A DNA stretch of 64,000 nucleotides from Streptomyces lichenis (lineage in GTDB: Bacteria; Actinomycetota; Actinomycetes; Streptomycetales; Streptomycetaceae). The position numbers and the translations under genes are program-made. Shown piece after piece: positions 17,755 through 25,192 of this stretch. The notes beneath the pieces are model-generated. The model was not told the origin of the DNA. It was given only the letters and a program-made list of their open reading frames with translations, and did not search any database. Each line of letters starts with the position of its first letter. Positions within the stretch are counted from its first letter, which is position 1. The stretch spans positions 186,001 through 250,000 of the forward strand of contig NZ_JALPTH010000002.1 of the NCBI RefSeq assembly GCF_023218175.1. Reading direction: 5' to 3'.

Positions 17755-18079
17755 TGCGCTTCCGGCACACCGACGCCATCTGGGCCGAGTTCCCCGAGCT
17801 CGCCGCGGGAGCTGCTGCTGATCGGCAAGGCCTGCGCCGCCCGCACCTCGTCGACGCTGGTGGTGGACGACCGGGCCCCTGGCCGGCGCGCAGCCGCCGG
17901 AGGTGATCGCGGACTTCCTGGCCGGGAGTACCGCAAGCGCCGGGAGCGCCGCGAACGCCGCGCGTGCCGCGGGCGGCCGGGTGCGGCCGATGCCGCCGGA
18001 GGCGCGGTGGCTGGGACGGGACGACGAGGCCGCCCGCCGGCTGAAGACCGCCGCCGCGATGACGCCGGAGTTCGCCTGA
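17755..18079 (+). pseudogene. Degenerate coding remnant(s)
   Basis: After an ATG at 17755 the first residues (MRFRHTDAIWAEFPEL) look like the start of a real gene, perhaps of the B3/B4-domain family. The protein-like character then shifts frame. ELLLIGKACAARTSSTLVVDD continues in one frame, and PPEVIADFLAG to RLKTAAAMTPEFA in another, ending at a stop near 18079. This pattern fits frameshifts and internal deletion. The parent family is not securely identified. Confidence 0.5.
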
Positions 18080-18181
18080 GGAGGACGTGCCGCGACGGCG
18101 GGCCGAGCACCCGGTGGTGCCGGACATCGGCCGTCCGGGCGGGTTGACCTTGACGTTGCCTGAACCCCCAGAATCGCCGGC

Positions 18182-19363
18182 ATGGATGATGGGACGGACC
18201 AATCCGACGAGCCCACCGGGGGCGCGGGAGCACCACGAGGCGTTGCCGGGGCACGGACGCAGTCGACCGGGGGGCTGCTCAACATCGGCGCCTTCGCCCG
18301 CCGGGTGGGGCTCACCCCCAGCGCCCTGCGGTTCTACGACGACTGCGGAGTGCTGCGACCCGCCCGGGTGGACGCGGTCACGGGCTACCGCTTCTACGCG
18401 GAGGACCAACGGGAGAGGGCCCTGCTGGTGCGGCGGCTGCGGGAGGCGGGGCTGCCCCTGGTGGACACCGCGGTGGTGCTGGACGGCGACCGCGAGTCGG
18501 CCCGCGCGGTGCTGGAGGACCATGTCGAACGGGTCCAGGGCATGGCGGCGGCTGCCCGTGCCGCCGCCCGGGACATCCTCCGCGACCTGGGTTCCGGCGG
18601 CGGCGATGATGACCACGGTGGGTCCTGGGCGCGGGTGGACGGTGCGGTGCTGGCGAGTGCCGTACGCCAGACCGCCGCTGCCTGCGCCGGGCCGGCGTCC
18701 CGGGCGGACCACCCCGAGCTGGGCTGCGTCCTGATCGAACTGGCCGACCACGAGGTGCGGCTGGTGGCCACCGACCGCTACCAGCTCTCCCTGCGGGTCC
18801 TGCGGCCCACTGCCGCCGAGGGGGAGCCGGTACGGATCCTGGTGGACGCCGACGAGCTGCGCGCCCTCGGGGAGTGGGCGCTGCGCCGGGAGGAGCTCGT
18901 CCTCCGCACCGACGGGCGGACGGCCCGGGTGACCGGTGGCGGCGAGAGCAGGGATGTGCCGGTGACCGCCGGCCGTTTCCCGGACTACCGCATGGTCCTG
19001 GACTCCCTTCCCCCTACCGAGCACCGGGTCGTGGTGGACCGTGCGGCACTGCGCGAGGCGGTCACCCGCTTCGGCGAGTGCCGGGCGGTGGTCCTGCGGA
19101 CGGCCGAGCAGCACATCGAGGTTTCCCCGACCGGGTCCGGCGCCGGGCGGGTGATGCTGCGGGCCGTCTGCTCCGGCGGCGGACTGCTGCGGATCGCCTT
19201 CGACCCCGGCGTGCTGTATGCGGCCCTCTCCGCGGGAGTGGGCCCCGATGTCCTGCTGGATGTCGCGACGGCCGTGCAGCCCGTCCTGGTCCGCTCCGCC
19301 GACCAGGGGAGCTTCACCACCCTGGTGATGCCGGTGCGTGCCGACACCGGGACAGCCGTATGA
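18182..19363 (+). CDS. MerR-family regulator fused to beta-sliding-clamp (DnaN-like) domains
   Basis: 393 residues. After a disordered start, a MerR winged helix covers about 35-105 (LLNIGAFARRVGLTPSALRFYDDCGVL, VTGYRFYAEDQRERALLVRRLREAGLPL). A helical segment (about 105-140) follows. The rest resembles DnaN domains II and III. VRLVATDRYQLSLRVL and GRFPDYRMVLDSLP match the clamp's middle domain. LRIAFDPGVLYAALSAGV and the C-terminal FTTLVMPVRAD match the final domain. Clamp domain I appears replaced by the MerR part. The downstream gene overlaps its stop (ATGA). Function is unknown; it could sense replication or clamp-binding proteins, or simply reuse the fold for ligand binding. Confidence 0.85.
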   Translation: MDDGTDQSDEPTGGAGAPRGVAGARTQSTGGLLNIGAFARRVGLTPSALRFYDDCGVLRPARVDAVTGYRFYAEDQRERALLVRRLREAGLPLVDTAVVLDGDRESARAVLEDHVERVQGMAAAARAAARDILRDLGSGGGDDDHGGSWARVDGAVLASAVRQTAAACAGPASRADHPELGCVLIELADHEVRLVATDRYQLSLRVLRPTAAEGEPVRILVDADELRALGEWALRREELVLRTDGRTARVTGGGESRDVPVTAGRFPDYRMVLDSLPPTEHRVVVDRAALREAVTRFGECRAVVLRTAEQHIEVSPTGSGAGRVMLRAVCSGGGLLRIAFDPGVLYAALSAGVGPDVLLDVATAVQPVLVRSADQGSFTTLVMPVRADTGTAV

Positions 19364-20046
19364 GCCGGCCGATGGACTCCGCCAACGAGGTGGTGCGGCT
19401 GTGCGGCGAGGGCATGAGGGCGGAGGCGGCCGGCCGGGGCACCGACGCGCTCACCCTGTTCCGGCAGGCCTGGGAGCGGGCCGGTGACGACTACGAAGCC
19501 TGTGTCGCCGCCCACTATCTGGCCCGCCACCAGCCGTCCCCCGAGCAGACCCTGCACTGGAACCGGGTCTGCCTGGAGCGCGCGGACCGGGTGGGCGACG
19601 AGCGGGTGCGGGCGTTCTACCCCTCGCTGCACGCGGCCATGGGGCGGGCCCACCAGGACCTGGGGAACACGGGTGCCGCGGGGGACCACTTCGCCCGGGC
19701 CGCGCATTGCCTGGACGTGCTGCCGCCGGGCCCGTACGCGGACTGGGTCCGCTTCGCGGTGGCGGAGGGGCTGGCGGCCACCCGTGGTCCGGCCCGCCGC
19801 CCCGGCGAGCGGGAGCTCACCGCCCTCGTCCGAGGGTGGTGCGCCCGGGGCGAACTGCGGGCGCTGGCCCTGGTGCTGCCCGCCCGTCTCGGCGACACCG
19901 GAACCCAGGAGGACCGGACGCGGTTGACCACCGCCCTGCAGATGCTGCACGCCACCCGGCGGCTACCCGACGACGAGCAGCAACTCCTCGGCCGGACCAT
20001 CGCCGCACTGGCGGAGGAGTCGGCCGGGGCGGTCCGGGAGGCCTGA
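19360..20046 (+). CDS. Helical-repeat (TPR-like) protein, unknown function
   Basis: 228 residues, mostly alpha-helical with TPR-like pairs: AAGRGTDALTLFRQAWERAGDDYEACVAAHYLARH, then ALHAAMGRAHQDLGNTGAAGDHFARAAHCLD-type segments. There is no signal peptide or membrane span. It is translationally coupled to the MerR-clamp gene by a 4-base overlap, so it probably acts with it, as a partner or scaffold. Family not named. Confidence 0.75.
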   Translation: MSRPMDSANEVVRLCGEGMRAEAAGRGTDALTLFRQAWERAGDDYEACVAAHYLARHQPSPEQTLHWNRVCLERADRVGDERVRAFYPSLHAAMGRAHQDLGNTGAAGDHFARAAHCLDVLPPGPYADWVRFAVAEGLAATRGPARRPGERELTALVRGWCARGELRALALVLPARLGDTGTQEDRTRLTTALQMLHATRRLPDDEQQLLGRTIAALAEESAGAVREA

Positions 20047-20170
20047 GCCGTGTCGGGCGGCCCCGAGGCGCGCGCTGTGCCGGTGCGGACGGTGTGAGCG
20101 CGGCTGGGCCGCTCGGGTGCGGGGCGTATCGCGGTCGACAGGTCCGGAGCGCGCCCGATAGACCTGGCGC

Positions 20171-21547
20171 ATGACGTCTTCCTTCGCTTCGCTTCTGCCC
20201 GGCACGGAGCGCGCCCTGTTCCACCGGGTCGCCCTCGCTCAGTCGGAGGGGCGCACCCCCTCCCTGGTGGGGGCGGTGGCCCGGGACGGCGCCGTGGTGT
20301 GGTCGGGCGGCCGCTCCGGCGACGGGACGCCCGACCCGGACGCCGACACCCAGTACCGGATCGGGTCGATCACCAAGCCGTTCACCGCCGTGCTGGTGAT
20401 GCGGCTGCGCGATGAGGGCCTGCTGGACCTCTCCGACCCTCTGGAGAAGCATCTGCCAGGCACCGGGGTCGGGGAGGTGACCATCGCCCAGTTGCTCTGC
20501 CACTCCGCGGGCTTGGCGGCCGAGTCCCCCGCCCCCTGGTGGGAGCGGACTTCGGCGACGCTCCGTCCCGAACTCGCGGACGTGCTCGGGCCTCAGCCGT
20601 CCCTCCATCCGGCGGGTCGTCGCTTCCACTACTCCAACACCGGCTACACCCTGCTGGGTTCGCTGGTCGCCGCGGTGCGGGGGACCAGCTGGGAGGAGGC
20701 GCTGCGTACGGAGATCCTGGAGCCTCTGGGGCTGCGCCGGACGGATGTGCGCCCCTCCGCCCCGCATGCCCGGGGTTGGGCGGTGCACCCCTGGGCCGAT
20801 GCCCTGCTCCCGGAGCCCTCCGAGGACCTGGGGGTCATGGCGCCGGCCGGACAGCTCTGGTCCACGGTCGGAGATCTGTGCCGGTTCGCGCTCTTCCTCG
20901 CCGAGGGCGACGCCATGGTGCTCTCCGCCGAGACGGTACGGGAGATGCGGGCTCCGGCCGCGCCCGTGCAGGAAGGGGAGTGGGACGGGGTCTTCGGCCT
21001 CGGGCTCCGGATCGAGCGGGTGGGCGGACGCACCCTGGTGGGGCATGGCGGATCACTGCCCGGCTTCCTCGCGGGGCTGCGTTTCAGCGTGGCGGACGGA
21101 GTCGCGGCAGCGGTGCTGGCGAACGCCACCTCTGGGCCTCAACCCGGAGTGGTCGCCGCCGACCTGCTGGGGATCGTCGCCGAGGCCGATCCCCGTATCC
21201 CCGCGCCCTGGAAGCCGCTGCCGAGCGTCGATCCGGAGCTGCTGGAGCTGACCGGGCCCTGGTACTGGGGGACATACGCCTATGGCCTCGCCCTCCTGGC
21301 GGACGGCGGCCTGGAGCTACGCCCGCTGCGGGGTGCCGGCCGCGCCTCCCGGTTCCGTGCGGAGCCCGGCGGCGGCTGGACCGGGCTGGACGACTACTTC
21401 ACGGGTGAGACGCTGACGGTGGTACGCGGTGCGGACGGCCGGGTCAGCCATCTGGATCTGGGGTCCTTCGTCTTCACCCGCGAGCCCTATGAGCAGGGAG
21501 ACGCGGTGCCGGGCGGAGTGGACCAGGACGGCTGGCGCGGCCGGTGA
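20171..21547 (+). CDS. Serine hydrolase, class C beta-lactamase fold
   Basis: 458 residues. The active-site motifs of the beta-lactamase/PBP-like hydrolases are all present: S66-ITK69, Y154-SN156 and an HGG triad (VGHGGSLPGF). There is no N-terminal signal peptide, so it is probably cytoplasmic and an esterase or peptidase rather than a lactamase. A C-terminal beta domain (about 360-450) resembles that of EstB-like hydrolases. It ends just before a parS-centred palindrome shared with the convergent acetyltransferase gene. Confidence 0.9.
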   Translation: MTSSFASLLPGTERALFHRVALAQSEGRTPSLVGAVARDGAVVWSGGRSGDGTPDPDADTQYRIGSITKPFTAVLVMRLRDEGLLDLSDPLEKHLPGTGVGEVTIAQLLCHSAGLAAESPAPWWERTSATLRPELADVLGPQPSLHPAGRRFHYSNTGYTLLGSLVAAVRGTSWEEALRTEILEPLGLRRTDVRPSAPHARGWAVHPWADALLPEPSEDLGVMAPAGQLWSTVGDLCRFALFLAEGDAMVLSAETVREMRAPAAPVQEGEWDGVFGLGLRIERVGGRTLVGHGGSLPGFLAGLRFSVADGVAAAVLANATSGPQPGVVAADLLGIVAEADPRIPAPWKPLPSVDPELLELTGPWYWGTYAYGLALLADGGLELRPLRGAGRASRFRAEPGGGWTGLDDYFTGETLTVVRGADGRVSHLDLGSFVFTREPYEQGDAVPGGVDQDGWRGR

Positions 21548-21560
21548 CGACTGCGGAGGC

Positions 21561-21590
21561 CGGGTGATGTTTCACGTGAAACATCACCCG
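21561..21590. terminator. 30-bp perfect palindrome containing parS 2
   Basis: CGGGTGAT (21561-21568), the parS core, then ATCACCCG make a perfect dyad. It lies between convergent stops (21547 and 21604), so the transcribed hairpin probably terminates both genes while the DNA binds ParB. Confidence 0.8.
21569..21582. other. parS site 2 (ParB-binding)
   Basis: Perfect GTTTCACGTGAAAC centred in a longer palindrome between convergent genes. Confidence 0.95.
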
Positions 21591-21603
21591 CCTCACCGGC
21601 ACA

Positions 21604-22068
21604 TCAACAGGGGTTCTCCAGCGCCAGCTTGAAGCCCACATGGGAGGCCTCGAAGCCGAGCCGCTGGTAGAAGCGATGAGCGTCGGTGCGGGTGGCGTCC
21701 GAGGTGAGCTGGACCAACTGGCAGCCCTGGCGCCGCGACTCGGCCACCGCCCACTCGATGAGCTGGGCGCCCAGACCGCTGCCACGGGCGTCGGCATGTA
21801 TCCGTACCGCCTCGATGACCGAGCGGAGAGCGCCGCGTCGGGTGAGCCCCGGAATGACAGTGAGTTGCAGCGTCCCGATGACCCGCCGCTCTCGGACGGC
21901 GACCACCAACTGCTGGGCGGGGTCCTTCGCCAGGCGCTCGAACGCGGTGGTGTACGGGGTGAGGTCCTCGGGCGACTCACGCTGGGCGCCCAGGGGGTCG
22001 TCCGCCAGCATCGCCACGATGTCCGGCAGGTCGGAACGGCGGGCCGGCCTGATCTCAAGATCGCTCAT
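21604..22068 (-). CDS. GNAT-family N-acetyltransferase
   Basis: 154 residues with a standard GNAT fold. The N-terminal LEIRPARRSDLPDIVAML, the acetyl-CoA loop RIHADARGSGLGAQLIEWA and the closing FYQRLGFEASHVGFKL are clear. The ATG at 22068 starts the domain; the much longer upstream frame is a shadow of the marR region. It could be in one leftward unit with marR (146 bases upstream). Substrate unknown. Confidence 0.9.
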   Translation of the reverse strand: MSDLEIRPARRSDLPDIVAMLADDPLGAQRESPEDLTPYTTAFERLAKDPAQQLVVAVRERRVIGTLQLTVIPGLTRRGALRSVIEAVRIHADARGSGLGAQLIEWAVAESRRQGCQLVQLTSDATRTDAHRFYQRLGFEASHVGFKLALENPC

Positions 22069-22214
22069 AGGCGGAGCGTACGCCCGGCCCAGCAGGGCCC
22101 ACCGAGTCCGCCCGGCCAGGAGGCTTCCACCGGAATCACCCGGCCCAGGAGAACCCACCGAGCGTGCCTGCGTCACCCCCACAGGGCCGAGCGGGTCGTG
22201 CCCACCGGGACCGG

Positions 22215-22691
22215 TCAGACCGTGGCGGTGGGGACGGCCGGGGCGTTGAGTCCCTCCACGGCCCTGACCAGCGGGGCCAGCTCCGGGTTCCGGGCTGCCT
22301 CGTCCAGGGCCTCCCGCAGGGCCGCCGTGTTGGTGGGGCGGGCTTCGGCGAGCAGGGCGAGCCCGGAGTCGGTGACATCGGTGTAGATGCCGCGCCGGTC
22401 GGTGTCGCAGAGGTACCGGGTGAGCAGGCCCCGGTCCTCCAGCCGGGTCACCAGCCGGGTGGTCGCGCTCTGGCTGAGCACCACGGCATCGGCCACCTGC
22501 TTCATCTGGAGGTGCCCCCCCGGTCCGCTGTGCTGGCGGCTGAGCACCTCCAGGAGCGAGTACTCGCGCACGCTCAGGCCGTGCGCGGCCTCCAGCGCCC
22601 GCTCGATATGCGCCTCGATCCTCCCGTGCAGCAGGGAGAGGGCGCACCAGCCCTGGGAGAGGGCGGTGAGCGCCGGATCTGTCGCTGTCAT
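22215..22691 (-). CDS. MarR-family regulator
   Basis: 158 residues. The winged helix is in the middle (LSVREYSLLEVLSRQ, MKQVADAVVLSQSATTRLVTRLEDRGLLTRYLCDTDRRGIYTDVT), with dimerisation helices at both ends. GGAGGAGAG precedes the ATG at 22691. It is divergent from an MFS exporter gene with a repeat-containing 143-base gap, the usual MarR-represses-exporter layout. The ligand is unknown. Confidence 0.92.
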   Translation of the reverse strand: MTATDPALTALSQGWCALSLLHGRIEAHIERALEAAHGLSVREYSLLEVLSRQHSGPGGHLQMKQVADAVVLSQSATTRLVTRLEDRGLLTRYLCDTDRRGIYTDVTDSGLALLAEARPTNTAALREALDEAARNPELAPLVRAVEGLNAPAVPTATV

Positions 22692-22744
22692 CTCTGTCTC
22701 TCCTCCGTCGGGAGCGGCCGCGTCCTCCCAGGATAGACGACTAC

Positions 22745-22782
22745 TGCAATAGCCCGCGTTTGCATTTATGGCGCGTCTGCAA
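22745..22782. promoter_or_regulatory. Candidate MarR operator between marR and MFS genes
   Basis: Three TGCAA/TTGCA half-sites alternate in orientation (22745-22749, 22760-22764, 22778-22782) in a stretch far more A/T-rich than its surroundings. They form overlapping inverted repeats between the divergent starts. Confidence 0.5.
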
Positions 22783-22834
22783 TTATTGTGGTCGCTCGTA
22801 AGGCGCAGTCGCAACCTATGGAAGGTGTTTCCCC

Positions 22835-24061
22835 ATGCCGCTCGCGCTCCTCGCCCTGGCCATCGGGGCCTTCGGTATCGGAACCACCGAGTTCGTGATC
22901 ATGGGCCTGCTGCCGCAGGTCGCGGCGGACTACCAGGTGTCGATTCCCACCGCCGGCTTCCTCGTCAGTGGCTATGCCATCGGCGTGGTCCTCGGCGCCC
23001 CGCTGATGACCGCACTGGGCACCCGTATCTCCCGGAAGCGCATGCTGATGCTGCTGATGGGGCTGTTCATCGCCGGCAACCTGCTGTCCGCCCTGGCACC
23101 CGCCTTCGGCATGATGCTGACGGGCCGGGTGGTCGCCTCCCTCGCCCATGGCGCGTTCTTCGGTATCGGCGCGATCGTGGCCGCCGACCTGGTGGCACCC
23201 GAGAAGAAGGCCGGCGCCATCGCCATGATGTTCACCGGGCTCACCGTCGCCAATGTGGTCGGCGTACCGGCCGGAACCTTCATCGGGCAGGCCGCCGGCT
23301 GGCGGGTCACCTTCTTCGCCGTCGCCGCCCTGGGTGTGCTCGGCCTGCTGGGCGTCGCCAAGCTGGTCCCCGAGCAGCCCAAGGCCGAGGGCGCCCGGCT
23401 GAGCCAGGAGCTCGCCGCCTTCCGCAATGTGCAGGTGCTGCTCGCCATGGCGATGACGGTCCTCGGGTTCGGCGGGGTCTTCGCCGCCGTCACCTACATC
23501 ACCCCGATGATGACCGAGGCCGCCGGCTTCGCCGAGTCCTCCGTGACCTGGCTGCTCGTCCTCTTCGGTGTCGGCATGGTCGTGGGCAACCTCATCGGCG
23601 GCAGGTTCGCCGACCGCCGGCTGATGCCCATGCTCTTCGTCTCGCTGTCCGCGCTGGCCCTGACGCTCGCCGCGTTCACCTTCACCGCGGACAACAAGAT
23701 CGCGGCCGCCGTGACCGTCACACTGATCGGCGCCTTCGGCTTCGCGACCGTTCCGCCCCTCCAGAAGCGCGTCCTCGACCAGGCGGCCGCCGCACCCACG
23801 CTCGCCTCCGCCATGAACATCGGCGCCTTCAACCTGGGCAACGCCATCGCCGCCTGGCTCGGCGGCATGGTGATCGCGGCCGGCTTCGGTATCACCGCCC
23901 CCAACTGGGTGGGCGCACTGCTGGCCGTCGCCGCCCTGGGGCTGGCCGTCCTCTCCGCGGCGCTGGAGCGCGGTCAGTCCCGGCGGACCGAACACACCGC
24001 GGACGCCGTCCTCCCCACGCCCGCCCCGGAGCAGGCCGCCGTCCCGGTCGGCCGCCACTGA
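22835..24061 (+). CDS. MFS transporter, DHA1 type (drug/nucleoside exporter-like)
   Basis: 408 residues with twelve hydrophobic segments. The first span carries GAFGIGTTEFVIMGLLPQVAADYQV, a hallmark of the AraJ/CmlA-like DHA1 group, and the loop after span 2 has GTRISRKRM. A charged linker and a Thr/Pro-rich C-terminal tail follow. It is likely an exporter controlled by the divergent MarR, and the next gene (HbpS-like) starts 54 bases later in the same direction. Substrate unknown. Confidence 0.9.
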   Translation: MPLALLALAIGAFGIGTTEFVIMGLLPQVAADYQVSIPTAGFLVSGYAIGVVLGAPLMTALGTRISRKRMLMLLMGLFIAGNLLSALAPAFGMMLTGRVVASLAHGAFFGIGAIVAADLVAPEKKAGAIAMMFTGLTVANVVGVPAGTFIGQAAGWRVTFFAVAALGVLGLLGVAKLVPEQPKAEGARLSQELAAFRNVQVLLAMAMTVLGFGGVFAAVTYITPMMTEAAGFAESSVTWLLVLFGVGMVVGNLIGGRFADRRLMPMLFVSLSALALTLAAFTFTADNKIAAAVTVTLIGAFGFATVPPLQKRVLDQAAAAPTLASAMNIGAFNLGNAIAAWLGGMVIAAGFGITAPNWVGALLAVAALGLAVLSAALERGQSRRTEHTADAVLPTPAPEQAAVPVGRH

Positions 24062-24114
24062 CTGCCGGACTTCACCAGACCCTCCCCCGCCCCACCCCCA
24101 TCGAGGAGACCCCC

Positions 24115-24543
24115 GTGACCGCCGCAACCACCATCGCCGCCGCCCCGTTGAGCACCCAGGACGCCGAGGCTCTGCTCGACGCCGCCCGCCGGGCCGCCGC
24201 AGCCGCCGGAGTCACCGTCGCGGTGACCGTCCTGGACGCCGGGGGTCATTTGCTGGCCTTCCGCCGCGACGACCGCGCCGTGCTGATCGCCGGCGAGACC
24301 AGCACCCGCAAGGCGTACACCGCCCTCCAGCTCAACGCGCCGACCGCCGACCTCGTCGACGCGGTCCAGCCGGGCGGACCGTTCCACACCCTGCCGACCG
24401 CTCTGGACCGACCGCTGCTCTTCATCGCGGGCGGCGTCCCGGTCCACCGCGACGGGCGGCTGATCGGTTCGATCGGTGTGGGTGGCGGAGCCCCCGAGCA
24501 GGACCACGACTTCGCCGTGGAGGCGGTACGGGCGCTGAGCTAG
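24115..24543 (+). CDS. GlcG/HbpS-family haem-degrading-type protein
   Basis: 142 residues of the GlcG/HbpS (DUF336) family. Recognisable parts are LDAARRAAAAAGVTVAVTVLDAGGHLLAFRRDD, the central AYTALQLN helix and FIAGGVPVHRDGRLIGSIGVGGGAPEQDHDFAVEA. No export signal is present, unlike Streptomyces HbpS, so it is likely cytosolic. The GTG at 24115 has CGAGGAGA just upstream and fits the length. It probably forms a unit with the MFS gene under MarR control. Ligand not established. Confidence 0.85.
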   Translation: MTAATTIAAAPLSTQDAEALLDAARRAAAAAGVTVAVTVLDAGGHLLAFRRDDRAVLIAGETSTRKAYTALQLNAPTADLVDAVQPGGPFHTLPTALDRPLLFIAGGVPVHRDGRLIGSIGVGGGAPEQDHDFAVEAVRALS

Positions 24544-24593
24544 CCGGGTGCGGAGACCCCGCCCGGTCCAGAACTCGCCCCATTCCACGCAGA

Positions 24594-24628
24594 CGCCGTC
24601 CCCCAGCCGATCCGGCTGGGGGACGGCG
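24594..24628 (+). terminator. Terminator after HbpS-like gene
   Basis: A perfect 15-bp stem (24594-24608 with 24614-24628) and 5-base loop GATCC. Its right arm overlaps the left flank of the parS-centred palindrome at 24625-24650. Confidence 0.85.
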
Positions 24629-24630
24629 AT

Positions 24631-24644
24631 GTTTCACGTGAAAC
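24631..24644. other. parS site 3 (ParB-binding)
   Basis: Perfect GTTTCACGTGAAAC within a 26-bp palindrome (24625-24650). Confidence 0.95.
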
Positions 24645-25192
24645 ATCGCCGCCTGCCGAGCGGCCGAGCGAAAGTGAAGATCAGGAACCGACTCTGTGCA
24701 GAGTTCGCGAGAGAGGTGGACGCCCAGGGCAGACACGGTGGTTCGATGTCCGACGCGGTGATCTCTGCAACTGCTGCCGACCGGGCGCGAGGCGCGGGGC
24801 GAGAAGCGCGGAGCAACGCGTGTCCGCGCGCTGGGCATGCCCTCGCGCGCGCACGCCCCACCACGGAGAGGCCCGAGGAACTGACGAGACCACACCGCGC
24901 GTCCCAGGACATGACGGTCACGCAGCCTAACGAAAACCGAGGCGGATTACCGGACTTTCCACGCTCACGCCGATGAGAGCGCGGCGGCTGTCATGCTGCG
25001 ACCACGGCCACCGTGGCCGGTCGGCCACCCCACCCTCACGCGGGCCCGAACGACGGGCTCGGGTGAGTTGTGCGCTCGGGCGTTACCGTGGGCGAGCGAC
25101 AGGCAGTGATCACCAGGCAGCAACGGCGAACTGAGGCACCCTCCCACCGGGTGCGGCAGACCGACCGAAAGATGTTCGAGGCGAGGCACTCT

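Larger units (their letters stand above)
24544..25192. other. 650-base intergenic region
   Basis: It holds a strong hairpin terminator (24594-24628) and parS site 3, followed by about 540 bases with no convincing gene. The one forward frame here starts inside the terminator and has no codon-position bias or recognisable domain. The segment 24650-24960 is less GC-rich than average. The far end presumably carries the flavohemoglobin promoter. Confidence 0.5.

Noticed and set aside
20171..21547. Antibiotic-resistance beta-lactamase
   Set aside because: Motifs fit the broad serine-hydrolase family; there is no signal peptide and a C-terminal beta domain is present.
24548..24976. 142-codon plus-strand frame starting in the terminator before parS 3
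   Set aside because: Crosses the terminator and parS, no codon bias, domain or ribosome site.
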